Origin: Microvirga sp. Mcv34
Lineage (GTDB): Bacteria > Pseudomonadota > Alphaproteobacteria > Rhizobiales > Beijerinckiaceae
NCBI RefSeq assembly: GCF_024519725.1
Contig: NZ_JALJRK010000001.1
Span: forward strand, 124,001 to 188,000
DNA length: 64,000 bases
Direction of reading: 5' to 3'
The position numbers were made by a program, and so were the translations under genes. The notes below the pieces were generated by a model that saw only the letters and a program-made list of their open reading frames with translations, was not told the DNA's origin and searched no databases. This document shows positions 31,476 to 39,567 of the stretch, piece by piece. Positions within the stretch are counted from its first letter, which is position 1; each line of letters begins with the position of its first letter.

Positions 31476-32219
31476 ATGACCACCGAAACACTCGGGCGGG
31501 CGCTCCCGCACGGCTGGACCACCGTCGATTATGAGGTGGCTTTGGAGATCGCCTCCCACGAGTCCATCATCCGCCAAGCCTATAAGGACAGCGAGGGGGT
31601 GTGGACCTGGAGCGTGGGCCTCACCAGCGCCACCGGCCACAACGTGACGCGCTATATCGGCAAGCCGCAGCCCCTTGAGCACTGCCTGGCAGTCTATGCC
31701 TGGGCTCTGGACAAATACGCCCAGGACGTCCTGGCGGCCTTCGAGGGATTTGCTCTCTCCAAGGCGCAGTTCACGGCGGCACTGTCGTTCCACTGGAACA
31801 CGGGCGCCATCAAGCGCGCATCCTGGGTGAAACTGTGGAAGGCCGGCAGCATCGCGGCGGCTCGCAAGGCCTTTATGGACTGGAACAAGCCGGCCTCGAT
31901 CATCGGTCGCCGGGAGAAGGAGCGGGATCTGTTCTTCGACGGCAAGTGGTGCAACGACGGCACCATGACGGAATACACCCGGCTCACCGCGAAGAGCACC
32001 CCGGTCTGGGCCAGCGCCAAGCGGATCAGCGTCAAGAAGGAACTGGCGGCGGCCGTCGCGCCGGCGTTCAACCCGATCCCGGTGGCCGAGCCCGAACCGG
32101 TACCGCCGCCTCCCGATATCGAACCATCTCCGGTTCCCGTCTCCCAGCCCGCCACATCAGGCGGGCTTTTTGCTGCCCTCAAAGGCTTCCTGGAAGCCCG
32201 TTTCGGAAGGAAAGCATGA
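31476..32219 (+). CDS. Endolysin, GH24 lysozyme-like
   Basis: The 247-residue protein has the T4-lysozyme triad at the right spacing: Glu29, Asp38, Thr44 in ASHESIIRQAYKDSEGVWTW. LSKAQFTAALSFHWNTGAIK and DWNKPASIIGRREKERDLFF follow. No signal peptide is seen, so export depends on the holin. Residues 185-230 form a Pro-rich linker, and the end GLFAALKGFLEARFGRK is an amphipathic basic helix that may touch membrane. GAGGACATC precedes the ATG. Confidence 0.9.
   Translation: MTTETLGRALPHGWTTVDYEVALEIASHESIIRQAYKDSEGVWTWSVGLTSATGHNVTRYIGKPQPLEHCLAVYAWALDKYAQDVLAAFEGFALSKAQFTAALSFHWNTGAIKRASWVKLWKAGSIAAARKAFMDWNKPASIIGRREKERDLFFDGKWCNDGTMTEYTRLTAKSTPVWASAKRISVKKELAAAVAPAFNPIPVAEPEPVPPPPDIEPSPVPVSQPATSGGLFAALKGFLEARFGRKA
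32148..32171 (+). terminator. Terminator-like hairpin inside the endolysin gene
   Basis: CCCGCC and GGCGGG form a 6-bp stem around ACATCA, followed by CTTTTT. It lies 48 bases before the endolysin stop. It could attenuate holin expression, or mark the end of an ancestral shorter gene. Confidence 0.4.
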
Positions 32220-32770
32220 TGCCTCCTATCATTGGACTGCTCTTGCAATATGCCCCCGAGCTGATTGGCATGTTCGCCGGCGACAAGACCGGAGCCGCTG
32301 CCGGCAAGGTCGTGGACGCAGCAAAGGTCATCTTCGGCACGGACGACCCCAAGGCTGCCCAGGCGCAGATCGAGGCCGACCCGAAACTGGCCGAGGTCTT
32401 CGTCGAGCAGTCCCGTTCTGCCCTGGAGGTCTTCCGGCTGGAGATCCAAGACGTTCAGGATGCCCGTCAGCAGACCATCACCCTCGCTCAGACCGGGTCC
32501 TCGATGGCTTGGGGTGCCCCGGCCGTTTCGATCCTCGTCACGCTGATGTTCGGCGGCGCCCTGTATCTCGTCCTCGGCAGGCCTCTCACGCTCGATGAGC
32601 GGCAGGCGACCGTCGCCAACATCCTTCTCGGTGTCCTCGGCGCCTGCATGACCCAGGTAATCAACTACTGGCTGGGCAGCTCCTCTGGCTCCAAGCGCAG
32701 CGGGGACGCCGTCCGGACCATTGCCGAGCGCGCGATCGCAGAGACTGTCCTGCCGAAGAAGTCGAGCTGA
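32216..32770 (+). CDS. Holin, 3TM GTA-type
   Basis: The 184-residue protein starts MMPPIIGLLLQYAPELIG. Its hydrophobic segments lie at about residues 3-20, 100-120 (APAVSILVTLMFGGALYLVL) and 134-152 (VANILLGVLGACMTQVINYW), with an acidic helical loop between. This matches the three-TM holin found with gene transfer agents and related phages. It overlaps the endolysin stop (ATGATG). It would form the pores that release the endolysin. Confidence 0.75.
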   Translation: MMPPIIGLLLQYAPELIGMFAGDKTGAAAGKVVDAAKVIFGTDDPKAAQAQIEADPKLAEVFVEQSRSALEVFRLEIQDVQDARQQTITLAQTGSSMAWGAPAVSILVTLMFGGALYLVLGRPLTLDERQATVANILLGVLGACMTQVINYWLGSSSGSKRSGDAVRTIAERAIAETVLPKKSS

Positions 32771-32773
32771 CCC

Positions 32774-33244
32774 TTGCCGCATCGCATCGTTCTCCGCATC
32801 GGGCAGGGGATTGCCGAGCATTTCCCTGTCCGCGTCTCCGAATGGATCATGCTCGTCCCGCTCCTGGGGTGGGCCTGGACCCTCCTGCTGGACCCGCTCA
32901 CCTTCGACAAGTCCACCTCGTTTACGGAGATGGCGCGGTGGGCGGACGAGATCACATGGTCGTGGATCTGCTTCCTGGCCGCCTTCCTCCGGCTGGCCGC
33001 TCTTGTAGTCAACGGCACCTTCAAGGCTCGCTTCCCGTACTCGCCCCACTTCCGCGGGCTCGCCTCGCTCGTGATCTGCATCTTCTGGGGACAGATCACC
33101 TTGGGGATCCTCGTCTCCGTCGCGAACAACGGCGGCGTCATGACGGGCTTCTGGGCCTACAGCGGCTTCATGCTCCTCGAGACATGGAACCTGCTGCGGG
33201 CCTGGGTTGATGTCGGGGCAATCAAGGCAGCACGTTCAGCATGA
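32774..33244 (+). CDS. Four-TM membrane protein in lysis cassette
   Basis: The 156-residue protein starts at TTG 32774, three bases after the holin. It has four likely membrane helices (VSEWIMLVPLLGWAWTLLL, WICFLAAFLRLAALV, LVICIFWGQITLGILV, GFWAYSGFMLLETWNLL). The role is unknown; a second holin or antiholin is plausible from context. It overlaps the next gene by 4 bases. Confidence 0.65.
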   Translation: MPHRIVLRIGQGIAEHFPVRVSEWIMLVPLLGWAWTLLLDPLTFDKSTSFTEMARWADEITWSWICFLAAFLRLAALVVNGTFKARFPYSPHFRGLASLVICIFWGQITLGILVSVANNGGVMTGFWAYSGFMLLETWNLLRAWVDVGAIKAARSA

Positions 33245-33567
33245 TCGACTTCACCTCTCCGAACACGGTTGCCTTTCTTCAATTCATCGGCCTCGGCTTC
33301 CTCGGCGTGGTGGCTGCCTTCGGGCAATGGTTCGGGAGGCGAAAGGAAAGCGCCCCACCGGCTTCCAAGGATGTTCTGGTCCCTTCACTCACCATCGCAG
33401 ACAATGCCGTCATCGCCGACGCCACGGCCACCCTGAAGGATGCGAACCGGATCGCCCGCGATCACCGGGAGCACGATTGGGAGATCCTGGCCGAGCTCCG
33501 ATCGATCAAGGAAAGCCATGGCAGGATCGAAAGCATGCTGGGGCGGATCCTCGACCGGATGCACTAA
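33241..33567 (+). CDS. Single-TM phage protein at end of lysis cassette
   Basis: The 108-residue protein has one N-terminal membrane helix (about residues 10-28, FLQFIGLGFLGVVAAFG), then RRKES and a soluble helical part (LAELRSIKESHGRIESML). An i-spanin-like arrangement, short TM then periplasmic or cytoplasmic coil, is possible, but no o-spanin with lipobox is seen. It is the last gene of the rightward late block. Confidence 0.65.
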   Translation: MIDFTSPNTVAFLQFIGLGFLGVVAAFGQWFGRRKESAPPASKDVLVPSLTIADNAVIADATATLKDANRIARDHREHDWEILAELRSIKESHGRIESMLGRILDRMH

Positions 33568-33615
33568 CCGGCCTTGCCGCTGGTGAGGCCTCGCTGGCTT
33601 AGGCTGGCAGGGCCC

Positions 33616-33810
33616 TTATTCTTTCCAGCCTGGAGGCATCGGCAGTTGTTTATAGGACACGCCTAAAGCCGCATTCCGGACGGCATCTGCCTTCACGCCA
33701 TGAAGCCGACCAATCTTGGCCCACTCGCGATCACCGACGGCATAGTGCAGTCGGATGTCGAGAACTTGCTCGACGGTCAGCTTGTGGGAGTTCTTTTTTG
33801 GCCTGCTCAT
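33616..33810 (-). CDS. Small basic HTH-like phage protein, 64 aa
   Basis: Starts MSRPKKNSHKLTVEQVLDIR and contains DREWAKIGRLHGVKADAVRNA, a helix-turn-helix typical of small phage NUMOD-like DNA-binding pieces. A TTG at 33825 is in frame but less likely. It is the last gene of the minus-strand accessory block, and it converges on the lysis cassette. It is probably a DNA-binding regulator. Confidence 0.55.
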   Translation of the reverse strand: MSRPKKNSHKLTVEQVLDIRLHYAVGDREWAKIGRLHGVKADAVRNAALGVSYKQLPMPPGWKE

Positions 33811-33922
33811 CCGTATTCGACTCAACGAGAACGAACGGCGAACATGAGCCTTTAGCAGGAGTGAAGTCGAGTCCTAGGAAGAAGGGCCGGGATAGGCTGT
33901 GGAAACAGTGGATGGCAAGGGC

Positions 33923-34189
33923 TTACCGCTTCGCGTCGCGAGCTTCCTGGAGGCGCCGGGCCGTTTCTAGAATGGCCTCGGCAGCCTGAGGCCCGCGGAT
34001 GCCGACCACGCCCCGGTCGATGGTTTTCCCGTTCTCGTCCTTCCGGCCGTTGAAGAACACATCCCGCTCCTGCTTGGACATCTTCAGGACGGTTCGAGCT
34101 TCGGTCTCAATCCGCCATTCCTCAGACCAAGTGCTGATGGCCTCACCGGTGAGTTCGGAGATAGTGGTGGTTTCGCGGGAGTAGGTCAT
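33923..34189 (-). CDS. Phage accessory protein, 88 aa
   Basis: Starts MTYSRETTTISELTGEAIS. The centre has EARTVLKMSKQERDVFFNGR, and IDRGVVGIRGPQAAEAILE forms the C-terminal half. It is charged and helical. It overlaps the previous gene by 4 bases (ATGA). I do not recognise it; similar short proteins appear in late accessory blocks of alphaproteobacterial prophages. The 97 bases between it and the next gene show nothing. Confidence 0.55.
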   Translation of the reverse strand: MTYSRETTTISELTGEAISTWSEEWRIETEARTVLKMSKQERDVFFNGRKDENGKTIDRGVVGIRGPQAAEAILETARRLQEARDAKR

Positions 34190-34332
34190 GGGGACGATAT
34201 AAGACGGAGAAGTGAAGAGAGACTTTCGGGGTGCAGCAGCCCCGCGAGGTAGAGATACCCCAGGGCCTTGGCAACGTTGCCTATAAGACGCGCGTATGCG
34301 TTCACGATCTCTACGTGCTGAGAATTCTTCAT
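34186..34332 (-). CDS. Small phage protein, 48 aa
   Basis: Starts MKNSQHVEIVNAYARLIGN after an AGGATTACAA site. A weakly hydrophobic segment (NVAKALGYLYLAGLLHP) follows. The frame is open upstream to 34497 but crosses two terminator hairpins, so the short form is preferred. Function is unknown. Confidence 0.5.
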   Translation of the reverse strand: MKNSQHVEIVNAYARLIGNVAKALGYLYLAGLLHPESLSSLLRLISSP

Positions 34333-34348
34333 TTGTAATCCTGAAATG

Positions 34349-34375
34349 AAAAAAGCCGCCCCGGGCGGGAGCGGC
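34349..34375 (-). terminator. Minus-strand rho-independent terminator 1
   Basis: Reading on the minus strand, GCCGC and GCGGC enclose a GC-rich 11-base loop and are followed by six T. It lies between the 55-aa and 48-aa genes. Confidence 0.7.
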
Positions 34376-34407
34376 TTGGATGAAAATAAGACTTGAGGTT
34401 TAGGCAC

Positions 34408-34430
34408 AAAAAACCCCGCTCGCGGCGGGG
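34408..34430 (-). terminator. Minus-strand rho-independent terminator 2
   Basis: CCCCGC/GCGGGG stem with a 5-base loop followed by six T on the minus strand. With the terminator at 34349-34375 it makes a tandem pair about 40 bases apart. Confidence 0.75.
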
Positions 34431-34553
34431 TGGAATCGATGCTCTTAAAACTTCGGCATCTATATATTACGGTAGCGGCCTTATCCCGCTCCGTCAAGGC
34501 CTCTCAACTTTCTTGCGCTGAACGCTGGAGGGCTCTGCCCTCATAGCAGAGAG

Positions 34554-34721
34554 TTAGTCCATAAGGTCGGGTTTGGGTCTCAGGGAGCGCACAGTACTCT
34601 TGGTGTCTCTGTTTGCTTCCTGCAACTCTTTCACCTCCTCTTTAAGTTCTTCCATCTCGGCTTCAAGATCTTCGATCCGTTTGGCCAGCGCGGCTAAAGA
34701 CAGTTCTGGGCGTTCGGTCAT
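34554..34721 (-). CDS. Coiled-coil phage microprotein, 55 aa
   Basis: Starts MTERPELSLAALAKRIEDL after GGAGATCGATAA. Residues 8-42 form a strong heptad coiled coil (IEDLEAEMEELKEEVKELQE). The end is SLRPKPDLMD. It is a likely oligomeric adaptor, but no known role can be named. The gap 34431-34553 to the terminators holds nothing visible. Confidence 0.6.
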   Translation of the reverse strand: MTERPELSLAALAKRIEDLEAEMEELKEEVKELQEANRDTKSTVRSLRPKPDLMD

Positions 34722-34751
34722 TTATCGATCTCCATTGTCCGACAGGTGAAG

Positions 34752-34826
34752 CTAGAACGGCTGCCGCATGCCCTCAAGGCCCCGTGCAATAACCCTCGCT
34801 ACGATCTCGATCTCTTCTTCTGTCAT
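34752..34826 (-). CDS. Phage microprotein, 24 aa
   Basis: A 24-residue frame, MTEEEIEIVARVIARGLEG then MRQPF, with AAAGGA 8 bases before the ATG and a start/stop overlap with the gene upstream. The pattern IARVIARG recalls the start of the 85-aa product at 34953-35210 (MIERVARAIHAG), so it may be a truncated relative. Very short; positional support only. Confidence 0.35.
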   Translation of the reverse strand: MTEEEIEIVARVIARGLEGMRQPF

Positions 34827-34966
34827 GGACAATCCTTTCTGGGGGAGTGTGTCTTATCCTCCTCTGGAAGAGAAGGAGATTGGGGAAGGGGCGTCTGACC
34901 TGCGGTCACCGCGCTGGCACCTTGCAGGCTCAGCCCCTCCGGGTCTTCGGCCTTACGGCTGCTCAT
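34823..34966 (-). CDS. Small Pro/Ser-rich phage protein, 47 aa
   Basis: A 47-residue frame starting MSSRKAEDPEGLSLQG and rich in Pro, Ser and Glu. It overlaps the end of the 85-aa gene by 14 bases and the start of the 24-aa frame by 4 bases. It is low complexity with no ribosome site of note, so it may be spurious. Confidence 0.35.
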   Translation of the reverse strand: MSSRKAEDPEGLSLQGASAVTAGQTPLPQSPSLPEEDKTHSPRKDCP

Positions 34967-35210
34967 CGCTGACGCTGAGGGCGGCGTCTATCATGAAGGG
35001 CCACACAAACTGGATGGAGGCATAGCCGTTGACCTTCCAGCCCTCCACACCAGCCCCCACCATCTCATTTGTCGGCTCCCGCATGGCCTCTATGGCGGCT
35101 AGGGCCGCCCTGTCGCACTGCTCCTTCGAGAACGGGCTTTGCCCATACTCGCCGTGGAACCCAACCCCGGCGTGGATCGCCCTTGCCACTCGTTCAATCA
35201 TCTCGCTCAT
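34953..35210 (-). CDS. Phage protein, 85 aa
   Basis: Starts MSEMIERVARAIHAGVGFHG after AGGAGGTGGA. It continues CDRAALAAIEAMREPTNEMV and WKVNGYASIQFVWPFMIDAA. This pattern (I-E-x-V-A-R-A-I at the start, A-A-I-x-A-M-x-x-P in the middle) is frequent in small phage proteins of unknown function in Hyphomicrobiales. It overlaps the upstream gene by 4 bases. Confidence 0.7.
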   Translation of the reverse strand: MSEMIERVARAIHAGVGFHGEYGQSPFSKEQCDRAALAAIEAMREPTNEMVGAGVEGWKVNGYASIQFVWPFMIDAALSVSDEQP

Positions 35211-35497
35211 TCCACCTCCTCCAAGCCATGAGAGGGGCGGGGAGAAGCCGCAGCAAGTACCTTGGCTATCGTCTCAGGGTGGCCGACCATGATGTTGCCG
35301 ACCATGAAGACATCCGGCTTCGGAACCTGAACGCGCGCGATGTTCTGGCGATGACCCTGCCTGCGGCGGCGGGCTGCCCGGGAAGGCGAGCGGACCCTAG
35401 ACCAATCTTCCACGAGGTTGACGAGGGTCTCATCGGTCCTGACTTGGACGCCGCCGAAGTTGTGGGAGCTTATGCCGTCAAAGCTGTGCCCGATCAT
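35207..35497 (-). CDS. Phage protein, 96 aa
   Basis: Starts MIGHSFDGISSHNFGGVQVR with GGAGGACGGC just before the ATG. It has a basic middle (SPSRAARRRRQGHRQN) and ends ASPRPSHGLEEVE. It is the first gene of the minus-strand accessory block. Directly upstream (35520-35560) TGTCTAAC occurs twice 27 bases apart. I cannot assign a family. Confidence 0.5.
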   Translation of the reverse strand: MIGHSFDGISSHNFGGVQVRTDETLVNLVEDWSRVRSPSRAARRRRQGHRQNIARVQVPKPDVFMVGNIMVGHPETIAKVLAAASPRPSHGLEEVE

Positions 35498-35609
35498 GCC
35501 GTCCTCCCAGAAGCGAGAGGGGCATGATTGTCTAACTTTCGCGGATCAGAGTGTCTAACCCGCGAGTCTGATTTGTGAGGAACTGCCGCTAAGTGCTTGA
35601 AAGAAGGGC

Positions 35610-35683
35610 TGGCTGGGGGACCTGGATTCGAACCAAGACTAACGGAGTCAGAGTCCGCTGTTCTACCATTAAACTATCCCCCA
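35610..35683 (-). tRNA. tRNA-Gln(CTG)
   Basis: Read on the minus strand, the 74-base gene starts TGGGGGA, pairs with TCCCCCA, has discriminator G and an encoded CCA. The anticodon loop CTCTGAC gives anticodon CTG for Gln. The T-arm has GGTTCGAATCC. Its 3' end points at the prophage, so it is the likely attachment gene. Confidence 0.95.
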
Positions 35684-35829
35684 CCGAAGCCATCGAACCC
35701 TTAGCCTTTCCTGAGGCTTTGTCTCAGCATCGGAGGCGGGGATTCGAAACCGGCGTCGCGGTTGGCGGTGAGATAGGGGGCTTTTCGGGGCGCGTCAAGC
35801 CTTGAATTGGGGTCTGGACGGGTCTCCGG

Positions 35830-36390
35830 CTAATCATCGAGCGATCCACCTTCCGGCGGGGTATCCAGGTCGAGGCCGGACCGGAGGGCGGCTTCGTCGG
35901 CGGCGTCTTCCGCGTCGGCCGCGATGCGCTCGTAGCGGTCGAGGGCGCCCTGGAGGATGTAGGCGGCGGCCATCTTGTCGACGGCGTCGGCTCGCTTGGC
36001 GCGGGACGTGTCCGCGTCGAGGAGTGTGCGGGTCACCACCATGGTGGACATGCGCTCGTCCCAGAACAGGACGGGCAGGGGCAGCAGGGGCTTCATGTTG
36101 CGCACGAAGGCGCGGGTCGCCTGGGAGCGGGGGCCCTCCGTGCCGTCCATGTTGAGCGGCAGGCCGAAGACAAGGCCGCCGACCTCGTAGCGGGCGACGA
36201 GATCCTTGATGCGGCCCACGTCGGGGGTGAACTTCACCCGCTTGATCGTCTCCAGAGGCGTCGCGATGCGCCGCTCCACGTCCGAGAGGGCGAGCCCGAT
36301 GGTCTTGGTGCCGAGATCGAGGCCCATGAGGCGGGCGCGGGGCGACAGTCCGTCGATGAAGGCGACCAGTTCGTCGTCTCGTGAGATCAT
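35830..36390 (-). CDS. ruvX: Putative pre-16S rRNA nuclease / Holliday junction resolvase-like RuvX
   Basis: The 186-residue YqgF-fold protein has [17 protein letters not shown] near residue 20, [16 protein letters not shown] near 90, and [12 protein letters not shown] near 125, the three conserved acidic motifs. The E. coli homologue acts in 16S rRNA 5' maturation. GGAGG precedes the ATG at 36390. It is the first recognisable host protein gene right of the prophage. It often neighbours gatC in this group, but here a transporter operon lies between. Confidence 0.93.
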   Translation of the reverse strand: MISRDDELVAFIDGLSPRARLMGLDLGTKTIGLALSDVERRIATPLETIKRVKFTPDVGRIKDLVARYEVGGLVFGLPLNMDGTEGPRSQATRAFVRNMKPLLPLPVLFWDERMSTMVVTRTLLDADTSRAKRADAVDKMAAAYILQGALDRYERIAADAEDAADEAALRSGLDLDTPPEGGSLDD

Positions 36391-36483
36391 GGGCGGCCTC
36401 CTCGTCGTCCCTGCCTTGTTCCAGCCAGTATAGGGGAAGTGGCCCGGCGTCGAGACGGGGAAGCCGTGTTGGCTATGTTCCTC

Positions 36484-36593
36484 GACGTCATCACCGGCCT
36501 CGTGCCGGTGATCCGGTCGGAAAGGCGCAGCGCTCCACAGCATCGGGATGGCCGGGACTGATCCCCGGATCAAGTCCGGGGACGGCCATGACA
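36484..36593. repeat. REP-like palindromic intergenic repeat 1
   Basis: TCATCACCGGCCTCGTGCCGGTGATCC-type and ATGGCCGGGACTGATCCCCGG / CCGGGGACGGCCATGAC inverted repeats in tandem, shared in form with copies at 43018, 53409, 54011, 55857 and 63029. The space 36391-36618 holds little else. Confidence 0.75.
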
Positions 36594-36618
36594 GGGGTAG
36601 AGCCCCGAAAGCCGGGGC

Positions 36619-37752
<1,134 letters not shown>

Positions 37753-37768
37753 TGGGGAACTTCCTGAA

Positions 37769-38593
37769 CTAGCCCTTCACCGCGCCGGCCGTGAGGCCCG
37801 CAACGATCTTGCGTTGGAACACGAGCACCAGGACGATGATCGGGATGGTCACGATGACGGACCCGGCCATGATCGTGCCCCAGGGCAGCTCATAGGCGGT
37901 CGAGCCGCTCATGAGGGCGATGGCGGGCGGCACGGTGCGCCGCTCGTTGGTGAGCGTGAAGGTCAGAGCGAAGAGAAACTCGTTCCACGAGACGATGAAG
38001 GCGAGCAATCCCGTGGTCACGGCGGCGGGCGCCATGAGCGGCAGAAACACACGCCGCACCACGATCCACGGCGTCGCGCCGTCGACGAAGGCCGCTTCCT
38101 CGATCTCCTTCGGCAGCTCGCGCATGAAAGTGGTGAGCACCCAGATCGTGAAGGGCAGGGTGAGCATGAGGTTGGCAAGGATCAGGCCCGGCAGGGTGTT
38201 GTAGAGCCCGAAGGAGCGGATCAGCTCGAACATGCCGGCGAGTACGGCCACCTGCGGGAACATGGAGACGGCCAGGATCGTCATGAGCATGAGCGAGCGG
38301 CCGCGAAAGGCGATGCGCCCGAAGGCGTAGGCCGCCGTGATCCCGAGTGCCAGCGACAGGACCACCACGGAGCCCGACACGATGATTGAGTTCAGGATGT
38401 TGCGGCCGAAGGGCTGGCGTTCGAACACGGCGAAGTAGTTCGATAGATCGAAGGTCTCCGGCCAATACGCCACCGAGAAAAGGGCGCTCCCCGTCCGGAA
38501 GGACGAGATGATCGCGTAATAGAACGGAAACAGCGCGAAGAACGCGATCACGATGACGAGCAGCCAGAAGCCGGTCCGGGCAAGGAGCTTCAT
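37769..38593 (-). CDS. Sugar ABC transporter permease (MalG type)
   Basis: The 274-residue protein has six membrane helices and the coupling motif EEAAFVDGATPWIVVRRVFL PLMAP near residues 177-200. It starts MKLLARTGFWLLVIVIAFFAL. It is the MalG-like half of the importer. It overlaps the MalF-like gene by 4 bases. Confidence 0.93.
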   Translation of the reverse strand: MKLLARTGFWLLVIVIAFFALFPFYYAIISSFRTGSALFSVAYWPETFDLSNYFAVFERQPFGRNILNSIIVSGSVVVLSLALGITAAYAFGRIAFRGRSLMLMTILAVSMFPQVAVLAGMFELIRSFGLYNTLPGLILANLMLTLPFTIWVLTTFMRELPKEIEEAAFVDGATPWIVVRRVFLPLMAPAAVTTGLLAFIVSWNEFLFALTFTLTNERRTVPPAIALMSGSTAYELPWGTIMAGSVIVTIPIIVLVLVFQRKIVAGLTAGAVKG

Positions 38594-39567
38594 CGCGGAT
38601 CCTCCCCGAGCCGCACGCGTCCGGCCGCGAGCGTGATCACGACCACGAGGGCAATGATCAGGAAGATCAGCGTCGACGCGGCCGAGCCGAGGCCCACTTC
38701 CTGGAAATCGACGAGCTGTTGGCGCGCATAGACGGACATGGAGGCCGTGTCCTTCGAGTTCGACGTCAGGACGTAGATGAGATCGAAGACCCGCAGGGCG
38801 TCGAGAGAGCGGAAGATCACGGCGACCAGCAGCGCCGGCTTGATGAGCGGCAGAGTCACGCGGAAGAACACGCGGACAGGCGAGACGCCGTCCACTTTCG
38901 CTGCCTCGTAAATGTCCTGCGGCAGCATCTGAAGAGCGGCGAGGATCAGCAGCGCCATGAAGGACGTGTGCTTCCAGACATCCACCATGACGGCGGCCCA
39001 CAGAGCCGTGTCCGCATTGGCCGTCCAAGTGACGGGCGCGGCGATCAGGCCGAGGCGCAAGAGGAGATCGTTGATCACCCCGAACTGGTCGTGCAGCATC
39101 CAGCTCCACATCTTGGCCGATACGATGGTCGGGATCGCCCAGGGGATGAGGATGACGGCCCGCATGAGGCCGCGTCCCGGAAAGGCCGCATTCAGGATCA
39201 GCGCCACGACGATGCCTAGCACCGTTTCGAGCGAAACCGATACGACGGTGAACCAGAGGGTATTCCAGACCGAGTGCCACCAATCTGGCTCGATCAGGAT
39301 CCCGAACCATTCGCCATCGTAATTAGCGAGGTAGTTCTCCAGGCCGATGAATTTGTAGTCGCTCAGATCGTTCAGGCTGGCATCCGTGAAGCTGAACCAG
39401 ATCGTCCGCGCCAGGGGCCAGCCCGCGATGAGCGTGACGACGATCAGGCTCGGCGCGATGAAGAGCCATGCCGCTCTGACCCGCGAGCGCGTCAGGGACG
39501 AGCTGCGCCCCCGCGCCTGGTGCTGAGCGGATACGCCGGCCTGAGCGACGGCGCTGCTCATGATCAT
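38590..39567 (-). CDS. Sugar ABC transporter permease (MalF type)
   Basis: The 325-residue protein has an N-terminal cytoplasmic stretch rich in Ser/Arg/Gln, then six membrane helices with WLFIAPSLIVVTLIAGWPLA as the first. The coupling loop is EAAKVDGVSPVRVFFRVTLP near residue 240. The start MIMSS overlaps the stop of the binding-protein gene; an ATG two codons later is possible. It pairs with the MalG-type permease. Confidence 0.93.
   Translation of the reverse strand: MIMSSAVAQAGVSAQHQARGRSSSLTRSRVRAAWLFIAPSLIVVTLIAGWPLARTIWFSFTDASLNDLSDYKFIGLENYLANYDGEWFGILIEPDWWHSVWNTLWFTVVSVSLETVLGIVVALILNAAFPGRGLMRAVILIPWAIPTIVSAKMWSWMLHDQFGVINDLLLRLGLIAAPVTWTANADTALWAAVMVDVWKHTSFMALLILAALQMLPQDIYEAAKVDGVSPVRVFFRVTLPLIKPALLVAVIFRSLDALRVFDLIYVLTSNSKDTASMSVYARQQLVDFQEVGLGSAASTLIFLIIALVVVITLAAGRVRLGEDPR

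Larger units (their letters stand above)
1..35609. mobile_element. Siphovirus-type prophage (left end outside window)
   Basis: Seen: a coherent phage gene order runs from the window edge to a tRNA gene. It comprises leftward small genes, repressor/Cro immunity region, early replication genes, HNH-TerS-TerL-portal-protease-capsid, tail genes, tailspike, endolysin/holin and a minus-strand accessory block. The REP-like palindromes common in the host part are absent from it. The 3' end of tRNA-Gln at 35610 faces it, as expected for integration into a tRNA gene. No integrase is visible, so it must lie left of position 1 or be missing. Head genes are HK97-like and the tail is lambda/GTA-like. The exact right border is inferred. 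Confidence 0.93.
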
